A stretch of DNA of 64,000 nt from Turbatrix aceti (Eukaryota; Nematoda; Chromadorea; Rhabditida; Panagrolaimidae): assembly GCA_963969345.1 (NCBI GenBank), contig OZ017766.1:62001-126000 (forward strand), in the 5' to 3' direction. Below the pieces are notes generated by a model. The model saw only the letters and a program-made list of their open reading frames with translations, made no database searches and was not told the DNA's origin. Positions 1-11,188 of this stretch are shown here, piece after piece. The stretch's first letter is position 1; each line of letters starts with the position of its first letter. Both the position numbers and the translations under genes were made by a program.

Positions 1-476
1 GGGGGATAAAGTTATCATTTGAACAATTTTTGCCGCGCACTCGAGTAAAAAGCGCGCGACAGTCTCTTTTTCGCCTCGCTGGTCGAAAAAGTGATGCGCG
101 CGCAAGTAACAGGAGTCGACTTTGAAAAATTGCCCTAAAGCCAGTTTTTGTTTTTAATGATTGCGGTTACTTTGCTGTGTTTGGGCATGTCCCAAAGATT
201 GTTCTAAGCTACTTGTGCGCTTTATTGCATAAGTTTCCGATCAGTTACGGCATTTGAAAGTTCATGTTTCTTTTGTTGCCTGCAGCACGGCGCAAAATTA
301 ACCAATAAAAAGGAAAAATGGCTGAAAACAATCTTTGGGACATGCCCAAACTGAATAAAATGATCGCCAGCATTAAGAACAAGAACTGGCTTCAGGACAA
401 TTTTTCAAAGTCGACTTCTGTTACGTGCGCGCGCATCACTTTTTCGACCAGCGAGGCGAAAAAAACAACTTTATCC
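1..476. repeat. Foldback (long inverted repeat) element, possibly cut by the window edge
   Basis: The segment folds on itself. About 72-204 is the reverse complement of 327-476, including the block TTTGGGCATGTCCCAAAGAT at about 180 and its complement near 330, and the ATAAAGTT/AACTTTAT ends at about 6 and 465. The left arm carries about 70 extra bases (14-70). No coding content is seen; the short open frame at 425-631 is a by-product. Confidence 0.8.
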
Positions 477-2118
477 AACTTTTAAAATTTTGTGTTATAC
501 ATCATTCGAGGCGTCAAAACACGGGGGAAAAGATAGGCTATAACAATGTTGGCACCTCTGAAAACCCCATCTATGGTAGCCAAAAAACCAAAAAATTTAG
601 CCTAAAAGTGGCACTTAACGATAAACGATAAAAAAAATTTCCTAGGGGTGTGGAACAATTCTGGCTCAAAACATTTGAAAGTGTAAAAAAGCCTTGTCCT
701 CGGTCCAAAATCCTGTCGTAGACTGCCTCTTAAACCCCAAAATTATACAAAAAAATAATAGTAATTGTTTTTTGATTTTTTACTCGAAACCAAATGTATA
801 CATCAAATCTGAGATGCGAGAGGAATCGGTGACGCGACTTGACTTGACCAGGCAGAAATGCAGCTTGGTGTAAGCGAACGAAGACAAAATTAAATATATA
901 GATATATACATATATGTCTACGCAAACGTCAACGCAGGCATTTCAACATAGATAATAATAATAAAACTCGCAGTGTACGTACAGCAGTCAGAAATTAATA
1001 AACAAAACGCATCATATTTAACGGCGGACATACCAAAATTAACACCAATTTATTCTGTCAAAACAGAATCTTGTCAAAACATAATAATTTTTGCAAAATT
1101 GATAAAAAATTATAACTGGCCCCCTTTTTTGTCTAGATACCGACAAAAATCCGTGGAAAAAAAGTGCGAAGAAAACACCGATTGCATAAACATGCAACGT
1201 GTGCGCCACGCCGTACTAATCATTCACCAAATGCGCCTCAAAGGGATAAAGCAAGACCGGGCATGCCTCCAACTCCCCTTACTGGTCAGAAGCAGCTTAT
1301 TGCCCTCGCGGAACTATTGCACCTCGATGGATGAGAGATAAGAAACATTGCAAATTAAAAATTCCACCTATTATTATTGTCGGGATAAACAGAAACGCCG
1401 TCGTGTACGCAATCAAAATACAAAATAAAGCGTTGACTAATGTTAATCTGTCATTAGCTAACTAAGCCAAACTTTTTCATTTGGTAAAAAATATTTTCTA
1501 GATAAGATTATCATAACGATGATAACTGAGAAAATAGTATGCGATTATGCGTCACCAGAATCTACGGCTCTGATGAGTTTTCTGACTATTGCGCTTGGTG
1601 ATTTGAAGAAAAGGAGCATAGACATCAATACCTTGCACGCAACATGTAAACTTAACAAGAAAACTAATTTTTTTGCAGTCGTAAAATTAACTTTCTATAA
1701 TAAGTAAAAAATTGGTTTCTATATATTTAAAAATATTCAGGTACAGCCACGTATGTTCAAGAATTCCGGCATCAAAAATTCTAAATTCTACTAAAGGTGA
1801 GCTTCAATTCTGAACTTCATGTTTATTTATAACACGACCAGCAACAAGACCGCAAAAAAGTGTCACCAAATTGCCTTGATTTTTCTAGTCTCCTGTTTAC
1901 GTGGATTTTTGTTGATTTTTGCAAACCGAACCCGAAATTTTCGGGTACCCGATCCGGACCCGGACCCGAAACCGATCCGAAATTCCGGGTATTTCGGGTC
2001 GGGTCCAAGTTCGGGTCGGGTTTCGGGTCGGGTACCCGACAGCACTGGTAATAAATTACATTTGAATGCAAGTATAAAAAAGTAAAAAAAAGATCAAGTA
2101 AAAAAGACAGCCTCTTTT
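477..2118. other. Gene-free AT-rich stretch with repeat fragments
   Basis: I see no recognisable gene. A segment near 640-730 (CAAAACATTTGAAAGTGT followed by TCCAAAATCCTGTC) matches the terminal part of the foldback superfamily described at 2119-4126 and 25345-26362. Short open frames (973-1341, 1519-1707) have no recognisable domains or splice context. Confidence 0.5.
1925..2046. repeat. CGGGTC/GACCCG-rich tandem motif array, probable truncated MITE end
   Basis: Dense direct and inverted copies of TCGGGTCGGGT, CCGGACCCGGACC and CGGGTACCCG. The right side ends GGGTACCCGACAGCACTG, whose complement CAGTGCTGTCGGGTACCC has the form of a hAT-type terminus. No matching left terminus or target duplication is visible, so the element looks truncated. 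It produces artefactual reading frames on both strands. Confidence 0.5.
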
Positions 2119-4126
2119 TAACAGACACTCTGCGAGCCGATTTAGGACCAAGCCGGGAGAAAGGACACATCATTTTGACACTTTCAAATGTTTTGAGTCA
2201 GAGTTGTAGGCCTACGGGGGAAAGGTCCAAAGCCGCGATATTTTATTTTATAAAATTCGGATTCACGAGATTCGGCTTCAGAAGTGTTTTTCATAAACAA
2301 TAATGCTCCGTGCTACGTTGGTCATGAACAATTCTGAAAAAATTAATATAGGGGTTTCTGAGGACGGCGGATCCAATGACATACTCAGAATTTTTTTTCA
2401 GTAACGGTAATTATCGATTTTTTGATATCATAAGTTTTCAAACCGCCACCATATTCGGATCTCTAACTTAAGCGGTAATTCGATAAGCCTATCTTCTTCC
2501 CCGTTGTTTTTTGTATCAGAAAAAGTGAAACACAAAGAAAATCGCGAGCCCAAGGTTGTCATAAATTTTAATTTATGCTCCAGACCAGGGTGGCGAAGAG
2601 GGGATTCCCATGGGAGTCCCATGGGAAATATCCCGGGAATTATCCCGGGATTCCCATCTATCACGGGATAATTCCCCACGGAATTTTGAAAATGCGCGAT
2701 CCCGCCTAAAATATCACCGTTATTTTACGCAGGAGCGTGCTTTTTTCTTTCAAATTAGGTAAATGATTTTATTTTCATTGTTAATTTTAATACATTAATA
2801 AAATAAGTGTGTTTTTGGATATCTTTTTTGTATGAACATGTACTTTTTTAAACGTACCAAAAAAACCCCCGGGGACTCCCATGGGAATCCCATGGGATAA
2901 TTCCCCTATTTCTAATTCCCATGGGAGTTTCGCCACCCTGCTCCAGACTCGACACCGAAGTCCTGCGCGCAACGTGCACGCATGATTTTGTGGTGCTGCA
3001 CACGCGCATTGACCTTTATTTTTTAGACGCATGCCTAACTTATTACAAAAACCGTTTTTGGAACCATTCAATAGGTGTGCCAAGGCGGGAAGGTGTACAG
3101 TAGTCTTTCTTCCCAGCTTCACCTGTAAAATGCCTGAGGCTATTAGCCATGAACATTTTGACAAAAATGACCTATTCTATCTTTTAGAGAATTCAATTCT
3201 CTATGGAGTATAAAATTTTCAGATTTTCACCATAATTTTCGGATACTGTAGCTTAATTTGCCCAACGTCTTCTAAATTTGACTTCAAATTATGAGATTTT
3301 TATTTCTTAAGAGAAGCGTCGGCAGAAAAATGAAGGTTAAACTTGGTGTATGTTTTTCAAATTATTGTACCGAACCCAAAAATAAAGGCAAAAATCTGAA
3401 CATTTCATACTCCATAGAGAATTGAATTCTCTTAAAGATAGATTAGGTCATTTTTGTCAAAATGTTCATGGCTAATAGCCTCGGGCATTTTACAGGTGAA
3501 GCTTGGAAAAAAGACTACTGTACACCTTCCCGCCTTGGCACACCTATTGAATGGTTCCAAAAACGATTTTTATAATAAGTTAGGCATGTGTCTAAAAAAT
3601 AAAGGTCAATACGCGTGTGCAGCAGCGCAAAATCATGCATGCACGTTGCGCGCAGGGCTTCGGTGTGGAGTCTGGAGCATAAATTAAAATTTATGATAAC
3701 CTTGGGCACGCGATTTTTTTTCGTGTTTTACATTTTTCAATACAAAAAACAACGGGGAAGATGATAGGCTTATCGAATTACCGCTTAAGTTTGAGATCCG
3801 AATATGATAGCGATTTGAAAACGTATGATATCAAAAAATTGATAATTACCGTAACTAAAAAAAAATTCTGAGTATGTCATTGGATCCGCCGTCCTCAGAA
3901 ACCCTTATATTAATTTTTTCAGAATTGTTCATGACCAACGTAGCAAAGGGCACTATTTTTTATGAAAAACACTTCTGAAGCCGAATCTCGTGAATCCGAA
4001 TTTTTTAAAATAAAATATCGCGGTTTTGGACCTTTCCCCCGAAGGCCTGCAACTCTGACTCAAAACATTTGAAAGTGTCAAAATGATGTGTCCTCGATCC
4101 TAAATCGGCTCGCAGAGTGTCTGTTA
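2119..4126. repeat. About 2-kb foldback palindrome interrupted by a MITE
   Basis: The ends are mirror images: TAACAGACACTCTGCGAGCC at about 2119 and its complement ending near 4126. Arms run from 2119 to about 3220 (minus a 355-bp MITE at 2586-2940) and from about 3390 to 4126, with the centre near 3310. The mirrored frames at 2787-3164 and 3454-3687 are the same arm read twice. A rearranged relative lies at 59815-61300, and the same terminal motif occurs near 8770, 24850 and 25020, so this is a dispersed family. Confidence 0.85.
2586..2940. mobile_element. Non-autonomous hAT-like MITE, CCCATGGGA family, copy 1
   Basis: Termini are CAGGGTGGCGAA and TTCGCCACCCTG. It is flanked by the perfect 8-bp duplication CTCCAGAC (2578-2585 and 2941-2948), which fits the hAT preference nTnnnnAn. 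Subterminal regions are packed with CCCATGGGA and CCCGGGA palindromes. The opposite arm of the host foldback (about 3665-3690) carries the same target once, without the insert, so the insertion is shown directly by an empty paralogous site. No open frame for a transposase. Confidence 0.9.
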
Positions 4127-4574
4127 AATCAGATTTTAAAATGAACATAAAAAATTATTTTCTATCGTCAGACACGGAGAAATAAATGGCAGTCATTTTT
4201 TGCTTTTGCAAAGTCGTAAAAAACAATAAAGTGAACGGACAATTAAAAAAACTATCTACAATTTTTTTTATTTTCTTTGTGTTTTATAAACATTTTTTAT
4301 CCTGCCTGTTCTGCTCTTTTGATCGATCGGTATCGATATTGTGTTTATTTATCACGACTAATATGACTTTTTGATAAAAAATCAGCTTCAAAACTTCAAC
4401 TTCTCATTTTCAAAAATTCAAGTTTTTTTGTCCAAAAATAAGCTTTGTGCTTATTTTAGGATGCTTGATCATTCTAATGTCAAAAATGCGTCATCCGTTG
4501 TCACGTAAAATTTTGTCCGGGCTCAAGCCGTTAGGCTTGCAAGCCTAACGTTCAGCCAGCTAGAAGCTAGGGAG
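4127..4574. other. Gene-free spacer
   Basis: AT-rich with no supported gene. It lies between the foldback at 2119-4126 and the MITE at 4575. The open frame 4186-4374 is low-complexity phenylalanine/cysteine-rich and unsupported. Confidence 0.4.
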
Positions 4575-4918
4575 CAGGGTGGTGAAACTCTCATGGGAAT
4601 TAGAAATAGGGGAATTATCCCATGGGATTCCCATGGGAGTCCCCGGGGATATTTTTTGGTACGTTTAAAAAAGTACATGTTCATACAAAAAAGATATCCA
4701 AAAACACACTTATTTTATTAATATAATAAAATTAACAATGAAAATAAAATAATTTCCCTTATCGGAAAGAAAAAAACACGCGCCTGCGTAAAATAACGGC
4801 ATTATTTTAGGCGGGATCGCGCATTTTCAAAATTCCGTGGGGAATTATCCCGTGATAGATGGGAATCCCGGGATATTTCCCATGAGACTCCCATGGGAAT
4901 ACCCTCTTCGCCATCCTG
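4575..4918. mobile_element. hAT-like MITE, CCCATGGGA family, copy 2
   Basis: It begins CAGGGTGGTGAA and ends TTCGCCATCCTG. The flanking 8-bp duplication is CTAGGGAG (4567-4574 and 4919-4926), again with T at position 2 and A at position 7. It is inverted relative to copy 1 and has the same internal sequence, including the GGCGGGATCGCGCATTTTC block. Confidence 0.9.
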
Positions 4919-4926
4919 CTAGGGAG

Positions 4927-6234
4927 GAAACAAATTTAACATATAGGAATGAAAAAACAAGCTATATATAGCCACTATGATGCTATTTTTGCGCTGCGTC
5001 TGCCTGCTGAACCAGTTGCAGCCGTTAGCCAAAGATGAATGAAGGCATTTCAACAGACACTACATCAAGGTTCTGGCCCACAGCTGAGCAAGCCAGGCAG
5101 GCAGACTTATTCAGTTATTTAGTTCACCCCCCCCCCCAACAACCACAGCTTCGGCCATTGCCACGGCATGCAACCTCGTCGCGTGGCCTGCTTTTTTGCA
5201 CTCTTTGTGGCTAAATTTTCATCGTTTGGCATATTTTTTAAGCTTCAGTACGCTGCCAAAAATAGAAGCAAATTTTGAGTCAAAATAAGTCAATGCAAAA
5301 TGACGTATGCAACCGTGCCGGACACGGCAGTAGTCGACAGCTCGCCGACGGCATAGCAAGCACGCATCAGCTTTCATTCATAAACAAAGCGGCGCTCCGA
5401 CCAAAAGTATAGTTTTTCGTCGTACAGCAGTCAATTTGGAGCTCCGCAGTATAAGTGGGGCTGGTCTGGATTGTAGGATGCAAAGAAAGGATGGACAAGG
5501 CTCAAGAGACTGTGAATCAGGAAGTGCAAATAGGTCAAATCTGACTGAAGACGGGGAAAAAATTCAATCGTTTCTGAAACTTACAGTATTCACATTAATG
5601 TTACTGCTTCTGTTAAAAAAAACATCCATCTATGCTAAAAATTATGATGTTTTACCGTATGTGCCAGTTTCTTTAGTTGTAATTCTGATTACATTCATTA
5701 CACACTTTTCCTTTCGCTGATCTCCAGTCCTGCATATCTAGATAACAAGCGCCATCTAGATGTTCGAGAATTGGTTACACTGTTTTTTCTTGGTGATACA
5801 GTCGTTCATTTGGATTAAGCATCCGTGTCATGTACATTCATGTTGCTTTCCATTTTTACCGAAACACATCAGTGCCGGGTCGGCGGACCAGACACTGATG
5901 GTACGTACCAGAGGTAAATCCGATCCGAAACCTCGGATATCCGTCGGATGGCGTTTCTGATCCGTCGGATGCCACCTCTGGTAACGTACCTGTTTTTGTA
6001 AAGTAATAAAACAACTTTCCAATAGCCCATCATTTTTTTTATTTTTTATCACAATCAATCCAAAAAAGACAGAGCACGGAGTAGACAACGAATTATGTAC
6101 GTGTGGACAAAAAATGGCCCGCAATGTGGTTAAAAAACTAAGATTGGGTAACGAGCTTTTTTTGGAAGAAAAAAAGAAATAACATGTTTACAGATGTTCG
6201 TGGCAGGAGACACGACTAGAAAAAAAAGAGGCAA
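4927..6234. other. Gene-free interval upstream of the RING gene 3' end
   Basis: No supported gene. The open frame at 5436-5720 has a hydrophobic C-terminal half but no start context, splice partner or recognisable domain. The interval contains the 72-bp element at 5909-5980 and, at its right end, the 3' flank of the minus-strand RING gene. Confidence 0.4.
5909..5980. mobile_element. 72-bp hAT-like miniature element
   Basis: Termini are CAGAGGTAAATCCGATCC and a degenerate complement ending GGATGCCACCTCTG. The interior repeats TCCGATCC, CGGATATCCG and TCCGTCGGAT. Flanks are GTACGTAC (5901-5908) and GTAACGTAC (5981-5989), an 8-bp duplication with a one-base indel. At 72 bp it is among the smallest elements one could call, so the assignment rests on the termini and flank. 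Confidence 0.6.
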
Positions 6235-7368
6235 TCAGTGAGATCGAAAACCACCCTGAGTCGAAAATCCAGAAAAAGAAGCGGGACGACAAGCGAGTGT
6301 TGCAATGTCGACGACAGCCTGCTGAGAGCGGAAGGAAGCCAGGATCGCCGAATCGACGGGCTCCATGCACGTCGGACAGGTGAAAGAGCGTAGAAGCCAG
6401 TCATCGATGCAAGTAACGTGAAACACGTGCTTGCAGGGAAGGCGGCGTATAGGATCGGCAATCTCGAAGTCGAGCATACAGATTGGGCACTCATCATCCT
6501 CCGGACCACCCGAGTATTCCTCGATTCGGAGTTGCTCGAGAAGTCCTCGGTGACGAGCTTTTCGCTTGGCTTCTAGCTGCGACTGCATATGTGCTTCGTC
6601 CGGGCCCACCATGCTAGAGCTCACGTACAGCTGATTCACATAAGGACTCTAGAAAAAACTATAAAATAAGCACAAAAAATCACGTATAATAATCAGTAAA
6701 AATAAAAAATATTTGTTATTCGAAAATACTGTATTTACAATCGCGGGGAGAAAATGTTTTGTTCAAAAATCAGTCCAATAAACTTTGTTGGGCGTTTTCC
6801 GTTAGTTTTTTTTTGATACGCTATGTTTTTCCAGGATTTCCTAACATCGATTGCTTTCTTTGTCCTCTACGCAATCGCAACGCTGATCCTCGTCGTGTGC
6901 ATTTTTGTATCTCTCAGGTACAGGATCGGCGTCATACTTTCGTACGTCTTTGGCACAGCATTTTCGTTCATAGCAACGGCAGTCTACGGCTACTACGTCA
7001 TCCTCGCCTCAATACGCCAACAAAAGGTAGCTAGACTACAAAAGTAACATAAAACCCCCAAAAAAGTACATATCAAATAATTATGCATTCTACATCCCTT
7101 CCACCCAGAACCCCAATTTTATCAAAAAACCACAAACCATGTGATTGACGTGTCTCGCGGCGGACGAACCATGTCTTGACGAATGCCCTGAAGACGACGA
7201 AGGCTGGTTTCCGTAGGTGTGTGGCGATGAAGGATTGGACGACGACTGAGAAGCTCCCATGCCTCGCCTGACTACGAGTACTCGACGTTCAGAGTCTTCG
7301 TCGTCGATGTCAGATGTCTGTCGTGACCTGGAGCAGCAATACCAAAAACAGTCACAGCAATTGCCCAT
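6235..7368 (-). CDS. RNF11-like RING-H2 E3 ubiquitin ligase
   Basis: Two exons: 7368-7138 and 6648-6235. They join in phase 0 (ATG|GTTTGT donor, TTTTTCTAG acceptor) to give about 214 residues. The N-terminus MGNCC is a classic N-myristoylation/palmitoylation signal, as in RNF11, which suggests endosomal or plasma-membrane attachment. A Ser-rich linker follows, then a C3H2C3 RING-H2: CPIC, then LPCKHVFHVTC, then CPTC, followed by MEPVD, all as in RNF11. The WLLRSFTCP stretch is especially characteristic. I see no PPxY motif in the linker, unlike vertebrate RNF11. About 35 residues after MEPVD exceed the usual family length, so a further 3' intron is possible. The single intron holds an inverted fragment of the neighbouring MARVEL gene. 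By family, it is an adaptor/E3 working with Nedd4-type ligases. Confidence 0.85.
6715..7018 (+). pseudogene. Inverted duplicate fragment of the MARVEL gene inside the RING gene intron
   Basis: This stretch is nearly identical to the reverse complement of about 9963-10263. It includes the end of intron 2, the TTTTTCCAG acceptor and the first two thirds of exon 3 (from DFLTSIAFFV to YGYY-IL). It diverges just after IL, where codons are lost and an unrelated tail follows. It has no exons 1-2, so it is a partial copy and not a gene. It lies on the strand opposite to its host gene, in the intron 6649-7137. The very high identity, intron bases included, implies a recent DNA-level duplication and not retroposition. 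Confidence 0.9.
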
Positions 7369-8201
7369 GACACGAATAAATGCTTTGACAAAAAATAAAA
7401 ATATTCGTTGTAAGATGAGGTAGACAAAACTTATGTCAAAGAATGAAGCAAGGAATTATATCCGCACCATACCTGGGAGAAAAGAGAGCATACGAAGGTA
7501 CAGACACGACAGATGTTAGCGTGCTTATTTCGGGACAAACGAAAAACAATACCTTTGCACTGTCACGTCCGCATCACGGTGTTATCAATTCAACTTTGAT
7601 CAAGACACGAGAAAAACGCCCCAAGGAAGTTGCTCGAATAATCGATTGAAAAACACTTTTTACGAGAAAAAAGGAACGTTATCCCACGAAAAAAGACAGG
7701 ATACGAAAAGTAACGTAATAATCATAATTTTGACGTTATGCACAAAAAATTCTGAAAAGTTAACTTTTCAGAAATTTCAAGGCAATAAAACAGTAAACCG
7801 TTTTGTTAAGATAACTTTTTTACTCAATTTTGAACTTAAAAATCGTACTAAACTTATTTCCCTATAAAATTTTCCATTGATAGGATTTTTGATTTGTTAA
7901 AATTACAGAATTGAATCTGTTTTACTTCACATCCAGCAAAATATACCAAAATCGCGCGCCTTTTTTGTTTACGTGCAATACATAATGATCGTAATCACTA
8001 TCATGAGAACATGAAATCAAATAAAGTAAAATACTACTTAATAATTCATACCGCGCATATACGCCAGACTAAATGAACAGACTGGCCCAGTCAGGTGACA
8101 CCGGCGAAATTCAGTCGTGAAATGAAACGCTTTGCTGCAAGTCGTGAACAGAAACGGTCGTTTGTCGGGGACAGCGTCGTGGTGTTGATCCTCAACAGGT
8201 A
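7369..8201. other. Gene-free interval, includes the RING gene 5' flank
   Basis: It presumably contains the promoter of the minus-strand RING gene near 7370-7700. The open frames at 7443-7649 and 7646-7867 show no domains. No repeat relationships are noticed. Confidence 0.35.
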
Positions 8202-8497
8202 GCCTGCTCTATCAGGAAAAGTGAAAGAAAAAATATATTAGCTCCATCAATTCTTGTTTTGAATTTTTTTATAGCGCCAATTCGATCTAATGGTTGAAAA
8301 AGCGCACAGATTCGGCGGCCGTTTCCCGCTTTGTGTGCGCGCACCATGCGAGTGCGCGCCGTGCAGCAGCGCAGGCGTTTTGCATGCGTAATTTCACTTT
8401 TTTCGCTTGTTTTAGATCCAGTTGGCGCTATAAAAAAATTCAAAACAAGAATTGATGGAGCTAATATATTTTTTCTTTCACTTTTCCCGATAGAGCA
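8202..8497. repeat. Inverted-repeat element with arms of about 95 bp
   Basis: About 8202-8302 is the reverse complement of about 8404-8497; both arms contain CAAAACAAGAATTGATGGAG or its complement, next to TATAGCGCCAA/TTGGCGCTATA. The loop is GC-rich with GCGCGCACCATGCGAGTGCG. The mirrored short frames at 8192-8443 and 8331-8660 are by-products. Target duplications are not resolved. Confidence 0.75.
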
Positions 8498-8942
8498 GAA
8501 ATCAAGCTACAAAATTGGACTGCGAAAACCACTTCACGGGGCACCAGTCGATTTCTCGTGCCGAGATACCCCTGTATACCAAAAATCAGAATTTTTGAAG
8601 CGTTTTGAAAATTTGACGTCAAAAGTTGCAGAAGCCGAAACTCCAGAATCCAGCATTTAAAAAAATTTTGATATGGAAATTTGGAACCTCCCTATAGGTG
8701 CCTACAACTTTGGCACAAAACATCGGAAGGTGTAAAATGCCTGTGTAGCACCCTCCTTATAAATAAATCGGTTCGCAGAGTGGCTGTTAAAAATACGTTT
8801 CACAGTGCTAAAAAATAATAATTTTATATAGAGGAGGGCCTTTGGAGCTGGGGGCCGGGACCCGACAAGCTGGGGGGCTGAGGCTCGCGGGGCCTAACAT
8901 TTTGGCCCCCTTGACATGCCTGGTCGTGAGTTTAGGTTTAGG
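8498..8942. repeat. Mosaic of repeat fragments
   Basis: Around 8690-8795 is a degenerate copy of the foldback-superfamily terminus (TACAACTTTGGCACAAAACAT, then ATCGGTTCGCAGAGTGGCTG). Around 8835-8910 is an isolated GC-rich block (GGGGGCCGGGACCC, GGGGCC) like the subterminal arrays of the MITEs elsewhere. At about 8930-8945, GTTTAGGTTTAGGCTTA is telomere-like (TTAGGC). Confidence 0.5.
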
Positions 8943-9563
8943 CTTACAAGGAAAGTGTCAGGGTTCATTTTGGAATTTCTTCACGAAACTTTGCCAAAAG
9001 TTTGATTTTACTATGAGAAGTTTATACTGAAAAATTCAGTTGCACCGCTCATGATCTGACAGAGTTACGGTAGTCGAAAATCACGTTTTTGCCATTTTTG
9101 ACGATTTTTGGCACGTTCTAGCTAAACAACTACGGCATTTTCAGAACTAAGTGGTGTATCAGTCGACGTATTTTTTTATGGAGAATCAGTTAAAAATAAA
9201 ATAACGTAGGGTTGTGACCTTGAAAAATGCCGAAACCAATGTTGGCATTGTGACCTCTTTTCAAATGCAAATTTCGGCATTTTTTAAGGTGACAAACCTA
9301 AATTTTTATATTTTTATCTGATTCTCCATGCAAAACTACGTCGACTGATGCACACCCTGATTTTGAAAATAACGTTGTTTGTTAGCTAGAACGTGCCAAA
9401 AATCGTCAAAAATGGCAAAAACGTGATTTTCGACTACCGTAACTCTGTCAGATCATGAGCGGTGCAACTGAATTTTTCAGTATAAACTTCTCATAGTAAA
9501 ATCAAACTTTTGGCAAAGTTTCGTGAAGAAATTCCAAAATGAACCCTGACACTTTCCTTGTTA
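8943..9563. repeat. Foldback palindrome of about 620 bp
   Basis: The arms (about 8943-9125 and 9360-9563) are almost perfect complements, e.g. GAAAGTGTCAGGGTTCATTT against AAATGAACCCTGACACTTTC. The centre is also self-complementary in a degenerate way (TATGGAGAATCAG against CTGATTCTCCATG, and GTCGACTGATGCAC against its complement). It is flanked by halves of the TTAGGC-bearing element (telomere-like bases left, the 9572-9690 terminal block right), so it probably inserted into that element. Confidence 0.85.
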
Positions 9564-9571
9564 GATATACC

Positions 9572-9690
9572 GTATCTCGCTCGAGCGTTGCTAGCGCGTT
9601 CTAATTTTGTGTTTTTTTTGGAATCAGCGTGCTCGAATTAGTCAGTATGCCAAGTTTGACGCCAATACAAACTAGGCACTAAAAGTTAGT
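9572..9690. repeat. Right terminal block of the TTAGGC-bearing element family
   Basis: It contains CGTATCTCGCTCGAGCG, ATTTTGTGTTTTTTTTGGAA, GAATTAGTCAGTATGCCAAG and ends GGCACTAAAAGT. The same block recurs near 15735-15863, 23790-23915, and inverted at 23543-23660 and about 15412-15475. See the full copy at 23543-23915. Confidence 0.8.
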
Positions 9691-9845
9691 CTTCCCGGTC
9701 GCGTCAGGCTTCATAAAAAATTAACAAAAATTTATTATGAATTACAAGCAAAAACCGTCATCTGTGTACAATACGGCATCATGACAGGGTTATTAGCGCC
9801 GTCATGAGGTGGCAAGGATCCGTGGGCTCACGTATTTCTCAATTT

Positions 9846-10657
9846 TCAAGCCACAAAATGAGGCCCCGGACCAGTGGCCGGAGCTGCTCCGTTGTCAAGC
9901 ATGCTATCGACGATTTCGCCATCCGTATAGAGGCCGTAGAGACGACTGATTTGACCATTTGGCGTATTGCGGTAGACGAGGATGGCGTAGTAGCCGTAGA
10001 CTGCCGTTGCTATGAACGAAAATGCTGTGCCAAAGACGTACGAAAGTATGACGCCGATCCTGTACCTGAGAGATACAAAAATGCACACGACGAGGATCAG
10101 CGTTGCGATTGCGTAGAGGACAAAGAAAGCAATCGATGTTAGGAAATCCTGGAAAAACATAGCGTATCAAAAAAAAACTAACGGAAAACGCCCAACAAAG
10201 TTTATTGGACTGATTTTTGAACAAAACATTTTCTCCCCGTGATTGTAAATACAGTATTACCGAACAAACTGTGCAAAACATTGTTTTGACTGTTACTGCT
10301 TTTTATAAAACCGGTGATCCCATGTGAAAAAACTAACCATAAACAAGAACGGCACGACAAGCCGGGTAGCGCCACTGTTCCCGATGGGGTATGAGTGCTT
10401 CTGAAGGGCGAAGATATGGCACAGCCAGGTGAGAAATGAGAAGAAAAAGGCATTCCAAGCGACAAACGTCACAAAGCCGACACCTTCAAACATAAAAGCT
10501 GAGAGATAGAGCGTGAGAAGAAGTGCAAATGAGGCAACCTGAAACAAACGGGTCCAAATTAGATCAACGATTTCTAAAAAAAAGAATGTCAAACCCAATG
10601 AAGCGTTTTGATGACGCCAAAGGGCTGTGAACGAACGAACGCCTTGTCAAGCGGCAT
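9846..10657 (-). CDS. MARVEL-domain four-TM membrane protein (CMTM/MAL-like)
   Basis: Three phase-0 exons: 10657-10595, 10538-10338 and 10148-9846, giving 188 residues. The first exon (21 codons, MPLDKAFVRSQPFGVIKTLHW without its final residue) is too short for a simple frame search; it ends at a GTTTGA donor, and exon 2 starts after TTGTTTCAG. Four hydrophobic spans are seen, beginning VASFALLLTL, VGFVTFVAWN, FLTSIAFFVL and IGVILSYVFG, with short polar loops and a cytosolic Gly/Ala/Pro-rich C-tail. That spacing matches the MARVEL fold of CKLF-like (CMTM) and MAL proteins, which act in membrane apposition and vesicle traffic. The family call rests on topology and spacing, without one diagnostic motif. 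Part of exon 3 and the preceding intron is duplicated in inverted orientation at 6715-7018. Confidence 0.75.
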
Positions 10658-10868
10658 TTCTATACTTCAGTACACCTTGGACTCTGCAAGTTACAACTTA
10701 ACAAGTTGTTAGCAAAAAAGGCAGGGCAGGTTGTCATCAAAAAAACCGGTATTTTCGAGGCGCTAGCATGTGCAGGACGCCTACAGAGTGCAAACCTGTT
10801 GAAAGCAAACGGACAAATCAGGCGTCAACAAGAAAAAGGAGCACGCAGCGCAACGATAAAACCGTCAA

Positions 10869-11180
10869 CAAGGGTGTCAACGGGCCGAATTTTTGTCGGC
10901 CCGGCCCGCTCGAGGTAAGGCCCGGCCCGGCCCGCCTTTTTACCAAAGGGTAAAATTGAAGCAAAATTTACTAAAATTTTTTCAATTTGTCGAAAAATAT
11001 GAGTTGAAAAGGTAAAAATACACGTTGTTATTCATAATGGGGGAGGATTACTCAAAATGAGCAAGTTTTTGGTACATTTTTGACTGTTTTGAATAAATTT
11101 TGTTCTAAAATTTTCTTTTTTTTTAAACCGGGCCGGGCCGACTCACCATCAGGTTCGGCCCGGCCCGATTGACACCCTTG
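10869..11180. mobile_element. hAT-like MITE, CAAGGGTGTCAACGGG/GGCCCG family, copy 1
   Basis: Termini are CAAGGGTGTCAACGGGCC and GGCCCGATTGACACCCTTG, with tandem GGCCC/CGGCC subterminal arrays. The perfect 8-bp duplication ACCGTCAA is at 10861-10868 and 11181-11188. The AT-rich core (ACCAAAGGGTAAAATTGAAG) is shared with the copy at 41080-41283. No transposase frame. Confidence 0.92.
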
Positions 11181-11188
11181 ACCGTCAA

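Noticed and set aside
2787..3687. Mirrored frames beginning MSKCSWLIASGILQVKLG
   Set aside because: Inverted arms of the foldback; a third copy near 60567-60809 is also within the repeat.
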